This document shows, piece after piece, positions 1 to 7,503 of a stretch of 64,000 bases of DNA (within the stretch, counting starts at the first letter, position 1; each line of letters opens with the position of its first letter). This DNA is from Aquipseudomonas guryensis. GTDB lineage: Bacteria; Pseudomonadota; Gammaproteobacteria; Pseudomonadales; Pseudomonadaceae. Below the pieces are notes generated by a model. That model saw only the letters and a list, made by a program, of their open reading frames with translations, was not told the DNA's origin and ran no database searches. The stretch is from assembly GCF_014164785.1 (NCBI RefSeq), contig NZ_JACJFN010000006.1, positions 1-64,000 on the forward strand, in the 5' to 3' direction. The position numbers were made by a program, and so were the translations under genes.

Positions 1-49
1 CTTGGAGCGTCCATTGTGTATGACGTGTATCCAGGCCCGTAGTGTGAGC
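1..49 (+). other. 3' tail of a truncated leading cassette
   Basis: These bases precede the first attC and therefore belong to a cassette that starts outside the window. One frame stays open from base 2 to a TAA at 53-55 inside the attC core, as in most cassettes here. Another frame ends at a TAG at 40-42. Too little is present to name a product or to choose between frames. Confidence 0.5.
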
Positions 50-126
50 CCCTAACTAGTGGTTCAAGCCGCTCGCTTCGCTCACTCGGGACCGGCTAAA
101 GCCGGCCCCTTAACCAAACGTTATGC
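50..126 (+). repeat. attC site 1
   Basis: Core CCCTAAC at the left and GTTATGC at the right. Inner L boxes TGGTTCAAG and CTTAACCA pair, leaving an unpaired C in one arm (type A). The central hairpin is CCGGC-TAAA-GCCGG. Confidence 0.93.
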
Positions 127-147
127 ACCAAAACCAGGAATGCGTAC

Positions 148-567
148 ATGGAAGAATTTAATACATATGCATATTTCTGGGTTGGCGAATTTGACTGCGA
201 CCCATCAGAGATAACTGACCTGCTAAAAATACAACCTAGCAGAGTCGTTCTTAAAGGAGAGCAGTTAAACGTCGCAACTCATACCGTTAGGAAAAAAAGC
301 TTTTGGGAGTTTAGAAGTTCGTTGCCAACCACAGAGATGTTCCAAGACGCACACTTGGAAAATTTACTTTCCATGCTTGCACCGTTAAAAAACGAAATAG
401 CACAGCTACAGCTAAAATATGAAACAGGAATATCCTGCGTAGGTTATTACACAAATGTTAACCCTGGCTTCCATCTAAGCGCAGAGCTTATAAAGTCATG
501 CGCATCATTGAACTTATGCATTGATTTCGATCTATACAATTATTCTGGAAATACAAATGGCGCATAA
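148..567 (+). CDS. Cassette 1: DUF4279-like protein
   Basis: A 139-residue protein whose N-terminus (AYFWVGEFDCDPSEITDLL, then PSRVVLKGE) and a tryptophan-containing segment near residue 50 fit the DUF4279 pattern, a small domain of unknown function common in immunity-like and cassette genes. No signal peptide or membrane segment is seen. The ATG lies 22 bases after the preceding attC, and the TAA stop is part of the next attC core. The ORF is markedly AT-rich compared with host genes. The function is unknown; the domain match is from memory of the family pattern. Confidence 0.82.
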   Translation: MEEFNTYAYFWVGEFDCDPSEITDLLKIQPSRVVLKGEQLNVATHTVRKKSFWEFRSSLPTTEMFQDAHLENLLSMLAPLKNEIAQLQLKYETGISCVGYYTNVNPGFHLSAELIKSCASLNLCIDFDLYNYSGNTNGA

Positions 568-637
568 CAACTGGTTCAAACCGTTCACTGCGCTCACTGG
601 GACGGGCTAAAGCCCGCCCCTTAACCAAACGTTGTAG
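562..637 (+). repeat. attC site 2
   Basis: R'' is GCATAAC and R' begins GTTGTAG, a slightly off-consensus right core. Type A L boxes. The central stem is CGGGC-TAAA-GCCCG, a compensated change relative to CCGGC/GCCGG in sites 1, 4, 9 and 12. Confidence 0.92.
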
Positions 638-650
638 GCATGAGAAGGTC

Positions 651-965
651 ATGAGCATGGAAGCAGTTGCAACGAGAGAGCTTGAGTTCTCACCCAAAGG
701 AGAAACAGCTCGATCCCCGCTTACGATTGAAGTATTCAAACCGTTTCAGCTTCAGCCGGGGCAGGTCTCGTTTAATTTCGCTCCAGGCACCTCAGGCTGC
801 CGTGTTGAATTCAAAGGTTTAGGCACCAGTAAATTCAACTCAATATTCTATGGCGCAGATCTGTTACAAGCCCTTCAGCTTGCAGCCGACATTGACCCAA
901 TACTTCGGCGAATTAATAAAGAATATGAGCTTTATTTTCTTGATGGAGAGTCCTATTTTGAATAA
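651..965 (+). CDS. Cassette 2: hypothetical protein, possibly DUF6968-like
   Basis: A 104-residue protein. Its C-terminal half (LLQALQLAADIDPIL and then YELYFLDGESYFE) resembles small proteins grouped as DUF6968, which have no known function. The alternative start two codons downstream (MEAV) is also possible; both lie 14-20 bases after attC 2, with GAGAAGG as a modest ribosome site. The stop is 18 bases before the next attC core, unlike most cassettes, where the core supplies it. No membrane segment is seen. Confidence 0.78.
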   Translation: MSMEAVATRELEFSPKGETARSPLTIEVFKPFQLQPGQVSFNFAPGTSGCRVEFKGLGTSKFNSIFYGADLLQALQLAADIDPILRRINKEYELYFLDGESYFE

Positions 966-983
966 AGCAATCGGAGTGCATTC

Positions 984-1059
984 CTACAACAATGCGCTCA
1001 AAGCGCTCACTTCGTTCGCTGGGACCGGCGAAGCCGGCCCCTTAGCTTAATCGTTAGCA
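984..1059 (+). repeat. attC site 3
   Basis: R'' CTACAAC, R' GTTAGCA. Inner boxes GCGCTCAAA and TTAGCTTAAT define a second L-box family (type B). The central hairpin is CCGGC-GAA-GCCGG. Confidence 0.93.
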
Positions 1060-1068
1060 GGCTTTAGC

Positions 1069-1980
1069 ATGACTCCTACGCTCTCAGAAAGATATCGCGG
1101 AAGCTTACTTGGGCTGGCTTGCGGAGATGCCGTTGGTACAGCTGTAGAGTTTCGATCTCGGGGTTCATTCACACAAATAACAGACATGATTGGTGGAGGC
1201 CCCTTTGGCCTCCAGCCAGGTAAGTGGACTGATGACACCTCAATGACTCTCTGTCTCGCTGAAAGCCTCCTGAACAAAAATGGTTTCGACGCAAAAGACC
1301 AAATGGGACGATATCTCAACTGGTGGCAGTGGGGGTATCTAAGCTCCACAGGTGACTGTTTCGATATTGGAATGACGGTGCGTCAAGCACTCAATACGTT
1401 TCAAACAACAGGCAACCCCTACGCTGGGTCTACTGATCCTCAGAGCGCAGGAAACGGATCTCTTATGCGTCTTGCTCCCGTCGTGCTCTTTTACTACCCA
1501 GACGTAGAGCAAGTACTTACTTCTTGCGCAAATAGTTCGCGAACTACGCACGGAGCACCTGAGGCAATTCAATGTTGCATGCTTCTTGGCTTGCTGCTGA
1601 CAAAGGCACTTGCCGGGGAGCCAAAATCCGCACTGCTTAAGCTTCAAAGTGAAGAATTCAATGAAACAAAGGTAGTCCAACTTGCAGCAGGAACCTTTAT
1701 TGAAAAAACACGCGCCAATATCACTGGCTCGGGATACTCAGTCGAGTCACTAGAGGCTGCGTTATGGTGCTTTCACCATACAAATAGCTTCGAGGCTGCT
1801 GTTCTAGAAGCTACCAATCTTGGGGACGACGCCGACACGACCGCCGCTATAGTCGGGCAGTTGGCAGGAGCACATTACGGGGCTAGTAATATTCCAGCGC
1901 ATTGGCTGGAGCTGCTTCACATGCGTAACGATATTGAGGCAACCGCAGATGCATTGCTCCGCGCGTCAAAAGCCCGCTAA
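1069..1980 (+). CDS. Cassette 3: ADP-ribosylglycohydrolase family protein
   Basis: The 303-residue product belongs to the DraG/ADP-ribosylglycohydrolase family, dinuclear-metal enzymes that remove ADP-ribose from proteins or related adducts. Visible motifs are GLACGDAVGTAVEF near residue 15, WTDDTSMTL near 52 and LGDDADTTAAIVGQLAGA near 251. These hold the metal-binding acidic residues of the family, so the enzyme looks intact. It is the largest protein in the array and the only one with a clear enzymatic assignment. Substrate cannot be read from sequence; it could reverse a host, phage or toxin ADP-ribosylation. No partner ADP-ribosyltransferase is visible in adjacent cassettes. The TAA stop is supplied by the following attC. 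Confidence 0.93.
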   Translation: MTPTLSERYRGSLLGLACGDAVGTAVEFRSRGSFTQITDMIGGGPFGLQPGKWTDDTSMTLCLAESLLNKNGFDAKDQMGRYLNWWQWGYLSSTGDCFDIGMTVRQALNTFQTTGNPYAGSTDPQSAGNGSLMRLAPVVLFYYPDVEQVLTSCANSSRTTHGAPEAIQCCMLLGLLLTKALAGEPKSALLKLQSEEFNETKVVQLAAGTFIEKTRANITGSGYSVESLEAALWCFHHTNSFEAAVLEATNLGDDADTTAAIVGQLAGAHYGASNIPAHWLELLHMRNDIEATADALLRASKAR

Positions 1981-2051
1981 CAACTGGTTCAAGTCGTTCG
2001 CTTCGCTCACTCGGGACCGGCTAAAGCCGGCCCCTTAACCAAACGTTAGCG
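1975..2051 (+). repeat. attC site 4
   Basis: R'' CGCTAAC contains the stop of the ADP-ribosylglycohydrolase; R' GTTAGCG. Type A L boxes, central hairpin CCGGC-TAAA-GCCGG. Confidence 0.93.
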
Positions 2052-2066
2052 GCCACGGGGAGTTAT

Positions 2067-2633
2067 ATGAGACTCATAACAGCAATACTGTTAATTTTGT
2101 CCACGTACTCAGCCTTAGCCGATGAGCGCTATGAATTTTATAAATTCAACTGCTCCACAGTAATCCCCAGCTTCGAAGTCAATCGCATTAGTTACTGGAA
2201 CATAAGGCAAGCCATCTGGCCAGAAGACTATGACTGGACAAAACACGTCCAACTACTTAAACGGCTTGAGCGCGAAAATAATATTTATGTCTTCAATGAA
2301 TGGTACGGATATTACGATTCCCCTCAAGTCACTTTCAGTTGTGGAGAGTTTCAGGCAACGATCAACTACGACAAACAGAACCGCGAAATTGGCCCTGTTG
2401 GCTCTGAAAAGCCCGTGCGCAGAAATGCATCAATCAGTGTTACATCAAAAAATCGAGAAATTATTAAAAAAATCAACATGGAGTTGATTGCCAGAATGAG
2501 TCTTTACAAAGACGAATCAGGACTAATTCTTGCCGAATACTGTACAGGCAATAACTGCACAGAACACCACATTGAAAATATCGAACCACTTTCTAACGAA
2601 AGTTTTTTACGGTTAGGTGAAAGTGGCCGCTAA
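2067..2633 (+). CDS. Cassette 4: secreted hypothetical protein
   Basis: The 188-residue product starts with a short typical Sec signal peptide (MRLITAILLILSTYSALA, cleavage probable after ALA), so it is predicted to be periplasmic or secreted. The mature part has four cysteines (near residues 29, 92, 158 and 163), possibly disulphide-bonded, and no recognisable domain. The ATG is preceded by GGGGAG at good spacing. The stop comes from the next attC. I do not recognise the family. Confidence 0.78.
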   Translation: MRLITAILLILSTYSALADERYEFYKFNCSTVIPSFEVNRISYWNIRQAIWPEDYDWTKHVQLLKRLERENNIYVFNEWYGYYDSPQVTFSCGEFQATINYDKQNREIGPVGSEKPVRRNASISVTSKNREIIKKINMELIARMSLYKDESGLILAEYCTGNNCTEHHIENIEPLSNESFLRLGESGR

Positions 2634-2703
2634 CAATGCGCTCAAAGCGCTCACTTCGTTTGCTGGGACCGCGTTCCGCGGCCCCTTAGCTTAATCGTTA
2701 GGC
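2628..2703 (+). repeat. attC site 5
   Basis: R'' CGCTAAC, R' GTTAGGC. Type B L boxes with central hairpin CCGCG-TTC-CGCGG. Confidence 0.93.
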
Positions 2704-2707
2704 AATC

Positions 2708-3073
2708 ATGAACCATCTCAATTTCTCAATAAAAATATTCTTGCTTCTCGTTGGCTACATCATTGCAGCCTTCATAACAAAATTTATTATCATGCTTCCT
2801 CTTGCGAATGCCCTGCAGGGTGGAATAGAAAGTGTTTATCTTTCCTTGGTAATCTCCATAGCTGTCGCCGGACTTTGCATAGGAGCCATCTGCACTAAAA
2901 CAATAAAGAACATCCCCCTTTATGGCGCGCTAGGGCTGGCAACATTAGCAACCACATATAAATTCTTTAGGCCGGATTTTTCGCCGCTTCCGCAAGTTTG
3001 GTTCTCAACGGCCTTAATTGTTACTTTTGCTTCCATCATGGTTGGTTCATATGCAGCCAAGCGGAAAGCCTAA
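2708..3073 (+). CDS. Cassette 5: small membrane protein
   Basis: The 121-residue product is almost entirely hydrophobic, with about four likely membrane helices (around residues 8-30, 43-63, 69-84 and 97-115) and a short positive C-terminus (AAKRKA). There is no recognisable family. The ATG is only 4 bases past the preceding attC, so translation initiation relies on sequence within the attC end or on coupling to the upstream cassette. The stop is in attC 6. Confidence 0.75.
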   Translation: MNHLNFSIKIFLLLVGYIIAAFITKFIIMLPLANALQGGIESVYLSLVISIAVAGLCIGAICTKTIKNIPLYGALGLATLATTYKFFRPDFSPLPQVWFSTALIVTFASIMVGSYAAKRKA

Positions 3074-3144
3074 CAATTGGTTCAAAGCCGTTCGCTTCGC
3101 TCACTCGGGACCGCGTTCCGCGGCCCCTTAACCAAACGTTAGGG
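3068..3144 (+). repeat. attC site 6
   Basis: R'' GCCTAAC, R' GTTAGGG. Type A outer arms (TTGGTTCAAAG variant) combined with the CCGCG-TTC-CGCGG centre otherwise common in type B sites. Confidence 0.93.
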
Positions 3145-3153
3145 ACAAAACAT

Positions 3154-3570
3154 ATGCAAAAGCTCGCCGGGCTTGCAGCACTCTTCCTTGCGACTACTTG
3201 TTATGGCTATGGTGACGCATACCGTGGCGACGACCTATACAGAATCAGTCTTATAAATTTAATAGCCACACCAGAAAAATATCACAATAAAAAAGTCAGG
3301 GTTATAGGTGCTGGTAGACTTGAATTCGAGGGAAATGCAATATGCCTATCAAAAGATGACATCGTGCATAGAATATCCAATAACTGCCTCTGGATCAGCG
3401 TCGATCCAGAGTCCATTAGAGCAACGCAAGAAAAGCTAGAAGAGCTCAATGGAAAGTACGTGCTCATTGAGGGAGTATTCAACTCCGAAAACACAGGTCA
3501 CATGGGCATGAACAGCGGAGCAATCGAGAGCATAAACAGGTACGATCTCTGGGAGCGGAGCCGCCCCTAA
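3154..3570 (+). CDS. Cassette 6: secreted protein, possible OB-fold
   Basis: The product has 138 residues from the ATG at 3154. A longer in-frame ORF from 2998 runs through the attC and is not the real start. The N-terminus (MQKLAGLAALFLATTC) is a signal peptide; a lipoprotein signal is possible, but ATTC is a poor lipobox. The segment LIATPEKYHNKKVRVIG, followed later by GKYVLIEGVF, looks like a small beta-barrel of OB type, known in many uncharacterised cassette proteins. Function is unknown. The stop is supplied by the next attC. Confidence 0.78.
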   Translation: MQKLAGLAALFLATTCYGYGDAYRGDDLYRISLINLIATPEKYHNKKVRVIGAGRLEFEGNAICLSKDDIVHRISNNCLWISVDPESIRATQEKLEELNGKYVLIEGVFNSENTGHMGMNSGAIESINRYDLWERSRP

Positions 3571-3640
3571 CAATGCGCTCAAAGCGCTCACTTCGTTCGC
3601 TGGGACCGCGTTCCGCGGCCCCTTAGCTTAATCGTTAGAC
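3565..3640 (+). repeat. attC site 7
   Basis: R'' CCCTAAC, R' GTTAGAC. Type B with a CCGCG-TTC-CGCGG centre. Confidence 0.93.
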
Positions 3641-3648
3641 GTAGGGCC

Positions 3649-3987
3649 ATGAACAGCCACGCCGAATTTCTTGAGCTAGTCCGAAAGCATAAAACTGCTC
3701 AAGCAAATTTCAGCCTGAGCAGCAGAGTTGTTGATGATTTAGGTATCGACGGCGACGATGCTGAAGAACTTATTGAAGAGCTAAATACAGAATTTCAGCC
3801 TCAAACCATTGATGTGAACTGGTTTAAGTATTTCCACGCTGAAGCGGAGCTTCTGTCATGGAGCTACTACCTAAAGCTACTTGCACAAAAAGTAGGAATC
3901 AGAAACAAACCAGCTCTTAGACACATTGAGCAACTAACAGTTGAAAAGCTCATGGAGTTATACAATGCACATTCGCGTAACGTCTAA
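3649..3987 (+). CDS. Cassette 7: DUF1493 family protein
   Basis: The 112-residue cytoplasmic product carries SSRVVDDLGIDGDDAEELIE near residues 24-43, the characteristic motif of DUF1493. This family resembles acyl carrier proteins in fold but lacks the phosphopantetheine serine motif. The function of the family is unknown. The gene is preceded by a weak AGGGCC and its TAA stop is inside attC 8. Confidence 0.82.
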   Translation: MNSHAEFLELVRKHKTAQANFSLSSRVVDDLGIDGDDAEELIEELNTEFQPQTIDVNWFKYFHAEAELLSWSYYLKLLAQKVGIRNKPALRHIEQLTVEKLMELYNAHSRNV

Positions 3988-4057
3988 CAATGCGCTCAAA
4001 GCGCTCACTCCGTTCGCTGGGACCGGCGAAGCCGGCCCCTTAGCTTAATCGTTAGGG
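3982..4057 (+). repeat. attC site 8
   Basis: R'' GTCTAAC, R' GTTAGGG. Type B with a CCGGC-GAA-GCCGG centre. Confidence 0.93.
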
Positions 4058-4063
4058 CATCCA

Positions 4064-4459
4064 ATGCATCGCTCACTAGCTGCCTGCCTACTAGCCTTAT
4101 CTATTGAGGCATACGCAGAACCGGAGAACAACATTGACTGCGCCAATGCATTCTCAACGCCGGACATTGAGCAGTGCGCATCTATCTCTCTCGAAAATAC
4201 AGAGAAAGAGCTGAATTTAACCTATAAAAAATTGGTGGAAAATCTTTCCCAACCAAACACTGAGTACGAAAATTACACCGAATACAGAAAAAAGCTTTTA
4301 ACCGCCCAAAGAGCATGGATTACATTCAGGGAAGCGGACTGCGCTGCTCAGTACGAAATGCACAGATCAGGGACTATTCGCAATAGCATCTATCTAGCCT
4401 GCAAAGAAGAGCGCGCCAAACAGCGAATAAAGGAGCTTCAAAACTATGCTCCCTACTAG
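4064..4459 (+). CDS. Cassette 8: LprI-like (DUF1311) secreted protein
   Basis: The 131-residue product has a signal peptide (MHRSLAACLLALSIEAYA) and a mature part matching the LprI/DUF1311 pattern: paired cysteines around residues 26 and 38, a helical LNLTYKKLVENL segment, then TAQRAWITFREADCAAQ and a late CKEERAKQR. Members act as periplasmic lysozyme inhibitors in some bacteria; most are uncharacterised. The TAG stop lies just before the next attC core and is one of the few not formed by it. Confidence 0.86.
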   Translation: MHRSLAACLLALSIEAYAEPENNIDCANAFSTPDIEQCASISLENTEKELNLTYKKLVENLSQPNTEYENYTEYRKKLLTAQRAWITFREADCAAQYEMHRSGTIRNSIYLACKEERAKQRIKELQNYAPY

Positions 4460-4536
4460 CCCTAACAAATGGTTCAAGTCGCTCGCTTCGCTCACTCGGG
4501 ACCGGCTAAAGCCGGCCCCTTAACCAAACGTTAGGC
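4460..4536 (+). repeat. attC site 9
   Basis: R'' CCCTAAC, R' GTTAGGC. Type A with a CCGGC-TAAA-GCCGG centre. Confidence 0.93.
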
Positions 4537-4549
4537 TCATGGAGGAACT

Positions 4550-4870
4550 ATGGCGTGGTATGCCATTAGATCTATCTACCACTTCGGCACTAAAGCTGAT
4601 GGCACGAATATCTTTGAAGAACGGACTGTATGCTTTGAAGCAGAAACGCCTGATGAGGCGCACGAAAAAGCTGCATACGAGTCACAGCAATACGCCGAAG
4701 ACAATGAGTTCATAGCCCACAATGAGCAAGTGGCCTACAAACAGGATGGAGAAAATCTAATTGATGGATACGAGCTTTGGTCCGAGCTGTTCGAGTCAAG
4801 AGAAAGCTTGTCGGAGTTCTGGATTAACCGCTATGAAAAATACACTTACCATCCAGAGCCACAAGCCTAA
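4550..4870 (+). CDS. Cassette 9: DUF4288-like protein
   Basis: A 106-residue cytoplasmic protein. The start MAWYAIRSIYHFG and the pattern FEERTVCFEAETPDEAHEKA resemble DUF4288, a small alpha/beta domain of unknown role. This cassette has one of the best ribosome binding sites of the array (GGAGG 6 bases before the ATG), suggesting it can be translated independently. The TAA stop lies in attC 10. Confidence 0.82.
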   Translation: MAWYAIRSIYHFGTKADGTNIFEERTVCFEAETPDEAHEKAAYESQQYAEDNEFIAHNEQVAYKQDGENLIDGYELWSELFESRESLSEFWINRYEKYTYHPEPQA

Positions 4871-4940
4871 CAATACGCTCAAAGCGCTCACTCCGTTCGC
4901 TGGGACCGGCGAAGCCGGCCCCTTAGCTTAACCGTTAGGT
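4865..4940 (+). repeat. attC site 10
   Basis: R'' GCCTAAC, R' GTTAGGT. Type B variant with TACGCTC in the left arm and TTAACCG in the right arm; GAA centre. Confidence 0.93.
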
Positions 4941-4947
4941 GTAGCTG

Positions 4948-5370
4948 ATGTTCTACATGCGTCTTCACAGAACTTGGACCGACACTGATGGCATGATCCA
5001 AGTCAGCTTCCAAGCTTCTAATGGGCCGCAATCAGCGACTATTGAGTTCTATGCGTACCCAGAAGAGATTTCAGATTTTTCTAAAGCTCTTATAGAATTT
5101 CCGTTTACTCCGAATAATCACGCTAGTTTTGAGTACGGTACCGACCCAAGCTACTGCTGCCTATTCAAGCTTTCCGCGAAGCTTCGCAACCTAAGCGGGC
5201 ATCCAGTTATCGAGCTAAAGTATGACAATCGGCGCGCAATTCCAGAAAAAGCAGAAGGCCTTTTCTACATGCCATGCGAAGCAACACTAATAAACAGCTT
5301 CGGGAAACAGCTTTCAAAATTTGCCACTGGTGAAAAATCAAACATAGAACTTGAGTGGAGCAACACCTAA
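4948..5370 (+). CDS. Cassette 10: hypothetical protein
   Basis: The 140-residue protein has no signal peptide or membrane helix. It is predicted to be mostly beta (alternating hydrophobic pattern around MIQVSFQASNGPQSATIEFYA) with a CC pair near residue 70. The general look, a small acidic beta-rich protein with aromatic residues, is shared with immunity proteins of polymorphic toxins, but no family is recognised. ATG 4948 is used because it is the first after the attC; a second ATG four codons on is possible. The stop is in attC 11. Confidence 0.72.
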   Translation: MFYMRLHRTWTDTDGMIQVSFQASNGPQSATIEFYAYPEEISDFSKALIEFPFTPNNHASFEYGTDPSYCCLFKLSAKLRNLSGHPVIELKYDNRRAIPEKAEGLFYMPCEATLINSFGKQLSKFATGEKSNIELEWSNT

Positions 5371-5440
5371 CAATGCGCTCAAAGCGCTCACTTCGTTCAC
5401 TGGGACCGGCGAAGCCGGCCCCTTAGCTTAATCGTTAGAG
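5365..5440 (+). repeat. attC site 11
   Basis: R'' ACCTAAC, R' GTTAGAG. Type B, GAA centre. Confidence 0.93.
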
Positions 5441-5449
5441 ATAATATTT

Positions 5450-6031
5450 GTGCACAATCCATTCAGAACCCCCACATATGAAGACGGCGGAGCCACAGCA
5501 AATTCAACAAGCTTGAACATCCTATTGCTTTTATTATCTATCATTGCCTCCTACATGCTGACGAAAGACTTAAGGCACTTACTTGTCACGCACAATGACT
5601 CACTGGCACAAGCAGCTAAAATTTCAATACTTCATTACATATATATAAAAGCCATCCCATTTGAAATCGCTTATTTCAGAGCTTTTTCCAGCATCGCCAT
5701 GCTTATACTCATATTTTTTACAGCCCGAAACAGACATAACTTTTCAAGACACTACTTTTTTGCAATTGCTTATGGGATTACACAACTTGCATATCAAATA
5801 TTGGCAATAACAGGTGTAATTGAAATTCTTAGGCAAGTATCCGGAAAAAGCATCTTCGACACAGACTTCTGGCTTCACCCAACAATAGCGCCAAGCATAA
5901 TAGAAGCACTTATAAAACTCTCATTAACTATAGTTCCGCAAATAGCCTTTCTAGTACTATGCGTCACCGTCAAAGCAGCAATACAAAAGCAAAAAATTGA
6001 AAATCCATACTCCATGGGCATCTCTAACTAA
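5450..6031 (+). CDS. Cassette 11: multi-pass membrane protein
   Basis: The 193-residue product has a GTG start and about four hydrophobic helices (roughly residues 23-38, 76-93, 102-125 and 160-182), with a polar N-terminus containing NPFRTPTYEDG. It is very AT-rich. No family is recognised. The TAA stop lies immediately downstream of the R'' core rather than inside it, so translation reads through the core. The GTG choice is tentative, because no good ribosome site is seen. Confidence 0.7.
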   Translation: MHNPFRTPTYEDGGATANSTSLNILLLLLSIIASYMLTKDLRHLLVTHNDSLAQAAKISILHYIYIKAIPFEIAYFRAFSSIAMLILIFFTARNRHNFSRHYFFAIAYGITQLAYQILAITGVIEILRQVSGKSIFDTDFWLHPTIAPSIIEALIKLSLTIVPQIAFLVLCVTVKAAIQKQKIENPYSMGISN

Positions 6032-6098
6032 TGGTTCAAGCCGTTCGCTTCGCTCACTCGGGACCGGCTAAAGCCGGCCCCTTAACCAAACGTTAGAG
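6022..6098 (+). repeat. attC site 12
   Basis: R'' CTCTAAC, R' GTTAGAG. Type A, TAAA centre. The upstream ORF reads across R'' and ends 3 bases inside the site. Confidence 0.93.
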
Positions 6099-6104
6099 AA
6101 AAAC

Positions 6105-6488
6105 ATGGAACGTAACCCGATACTACTTGGGCTGGCCGCAGCAGCAATTGCACTTCTAGTCGTTAAGCTTCTCAAAGCCACACTGGGCAGCAGCCTTGCA
6201 GACTTCATGCTGGAAGCTATCTATAACCTTCCATGGTTAGCTGGCGGCCTCGTCGCTGGTTACAAGTCTAAGTTTTCCCCAATCAGAAATGGCGCGATCG
6301 CAGGTGCACTCTATGGGTTCATCTTCTGCCTAATCGGAATAGCTCAAATTTCATCCCAAACCTATGGATTAGAAGAGAAAATTTCACAGCTTGGCATCGC
6401 AGCTGTGGCCATTATAAGATTTGCTTTTATGTTCTCCTTGGCGTCTGCTTTCGGATACTTACAAAAATCACAGCGTGCAATTCTCTAA
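6105..6488 (+). CDS. Cassette 12: small membrane protein
   Basis: The 127-residue product has about four membrane helices (residues 7-25, 40-55, 64-82 and 96-118) with small-residue-rich segments such as GLAAAAIALLVV and GAIAGALYG. The pattern resembles small TM domains of unknown function. The ATG follows attC 12 by 6 bases. The stop is inside attC 13. Confidence 0.75.
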   Translation: MERNPILLGLAAAAIALLVVKLLKATLGSSLADFMLEAIYNLPWLAGGLVAGYKSKFSPIRNGAIAGALYGFIFCLIGIAQISSQTYGLEEKISQLGIAAVAIIRFAFMFSLASAFGYLQKSQRAIL

Positions 6489-6558
6489 CAATGCGCTCAA
6501 AGCGCTCACTTCGTTCGCTGGGACCGCGTTCCGCGGCCCCTTAGCTTAATCGTTAGAA
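6483..6558 (+). repeat. attC site 13
   Basis: R'' CTCTAAC, R' GTTAGAA. Type B, TTC centre. Confidence 0.93.
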
Positions 6559-6573
6559 ACCACGGAGGGATAC

Positions 6574-6978
6574 ATGCCAGAGAACATCGACCAATTTAAC
6601 GACTATTGTGCAAAAATCCTCTCTCATCTATACGACAAATTTCCATCCCCAACAGCAATACAGACCCACATCTTAGTTGGCGGTGAAATAGATGAATACG
6701 AACTTAAAGTATGCCCAAAAACCTCTTTTGGCTCTGACACAGTTCGCTGGCTACGCAATGAAGGTTTTATTGTGGCGGAGGGCGGAAATTTTGGGACTTA
6801 CCATGGTTGTTACCTTACAGCCAAAGGTCTTTCGGCACTAAATGCCACCCCCGAGTCGCTGGCTCCAGATGAAACAGTAATTGCAAAGCTCAAAAAAGGC
6901 TTAGCCACCGGGTCGTCAGAAGTAACTAAGAGCGCCATAGGTGCATTTGTTACATCAGTCATGAGTGGTGTTTTCTAA
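6574..6978 (+). CDS. Cassette 13: hypothetical protein with winged-helix-like core
   Basis: The 134-residue product has an N-terminal helix (FNDYCAKILSHLYDKFPSP), then TVRWLRNEGFIVAEGGNFGTYHGCYLTAKGLSAL around residues 56-90. This looks like the recognition helix and wing of a winged helix-turn-helix. The tail contains TKSAIGAFVTSVMSGVF, a short amphipathic or hydrophobic stretch. It may bind DNA, but the family is not recognised. CGGAGG 9 bases before the ATG is a good ribosome site. The stop is in attC 14. Confidence 0.74.
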   Translation: MPENIDQFNDYCAKILSHLYDKFPSPTAIQTHILVGGEIDEYELKVCPKTSFGSDTVRWLRNEGFIVAEGGNFGTYHGCYLTAKGLSALNATPESLAPDETVIAKLKKGLATGSSEVTKSAIGAFVTSVMSGVF

Positions 6979-7048
6979 CAATGCGCTCAAAGCGCTCACT
7001 TCGTTCGCTGGGACCGGCGAAGCCGGCCCCTTAGCTTAATCGTTATGC
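6973..7048 (+). repeat. attC site 14
   Basis: R'' TTCTAAC, R' GTTATGC. Type B, GAA centre. Confidence 0.93.
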
Positions 7049-7063
7049 CCTAAAGGAGATGCC

Positions 7064-7411
7064 GTGAACTGTTACATACACGGAGACACTGGAGCAGTTG
7101 GAGTATGTAAGTCCTGCATGAAGGGGCTCTGCCATGAGTGCGCGCAGGAAGTAGATGCGTCGCTATCCTGCAAAGGCAGTTGCGAGCAACGGGTTAAATT
7201 ACTTAACCGCCAGGCGTCAAGCCAAAGCTTTGCAAGCTTGTTCCGTGTCTGGCTGCCAATACTCACCATTATTTATGGGTCGTATCTAGCAGTATCTTGG
7301 TCTGGGCTATCCGGGTATCCGAGAGAAACTGGTTTGTTTCTTACGGGAGTGGCGTTCATAGCATTTGGCGTAGCCGTTCTCGTCAAAAATAAGCTTTCGA
7401 GTAAAGCATAA
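7064..7411 (+). CDS. Cassette 14: B-box/zinc-ribbon membrane protein
   Basis: The 115-residue product has a GTG start preceded by AAAGGAGAT. The N-terminal 45 residues hold a dense Cys/His set (C3, H6, C15, C18, C23, H24, C26, C36, C40) resembling a B-box type zinc finger. Two hydrophobic helices follow (about residues 64-82 and 90-106). This zinc finger plus two membrane helices architecture occurs in many uncharacterised bacterial proteins and suggests a cytoplasmic metal-binding head on a membrane anchor. The stop is in the next attC. Confidence 0.8.
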   Translation: MNCYIHGDTGAVGVCKSCMKGLCHECAQEVDASLSCKGSCEQRVKLLNRQASSQSFASLFRVWLPILTIIYGSYLAVSWSGLSGYPRETGLFLTGVAFIAFGVAVLVKNKLSSKA

Positions 7412-7494
7412 CAATGCGCTCAACTACCGCTCACTTCGTTCGCTGGACGTCCAAAAGCTGCGCTTTTGGCCGCCCGTTAGCTTAATCGTTAGGT
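7406..7494 (+). repeat. attC site 15 (long type C)
   Basis: At 89 bp this is longer than most. R'' GCATAAC, R' GTTAGGT. The outer arms are type B, but the centre is a longer hairpin, CCAAAAGC-TGC-GCTTTTGG. Confidence 0.92.
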
Positions 7495-7503
7495 ACCCAT
7501 CGA

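Noticed and set aside
2998-3153. Upstream extension of the cassette 6 ORF through an attC
   Set aside because: The extension translates the attC repeat; the signal peptide begins at 3154.
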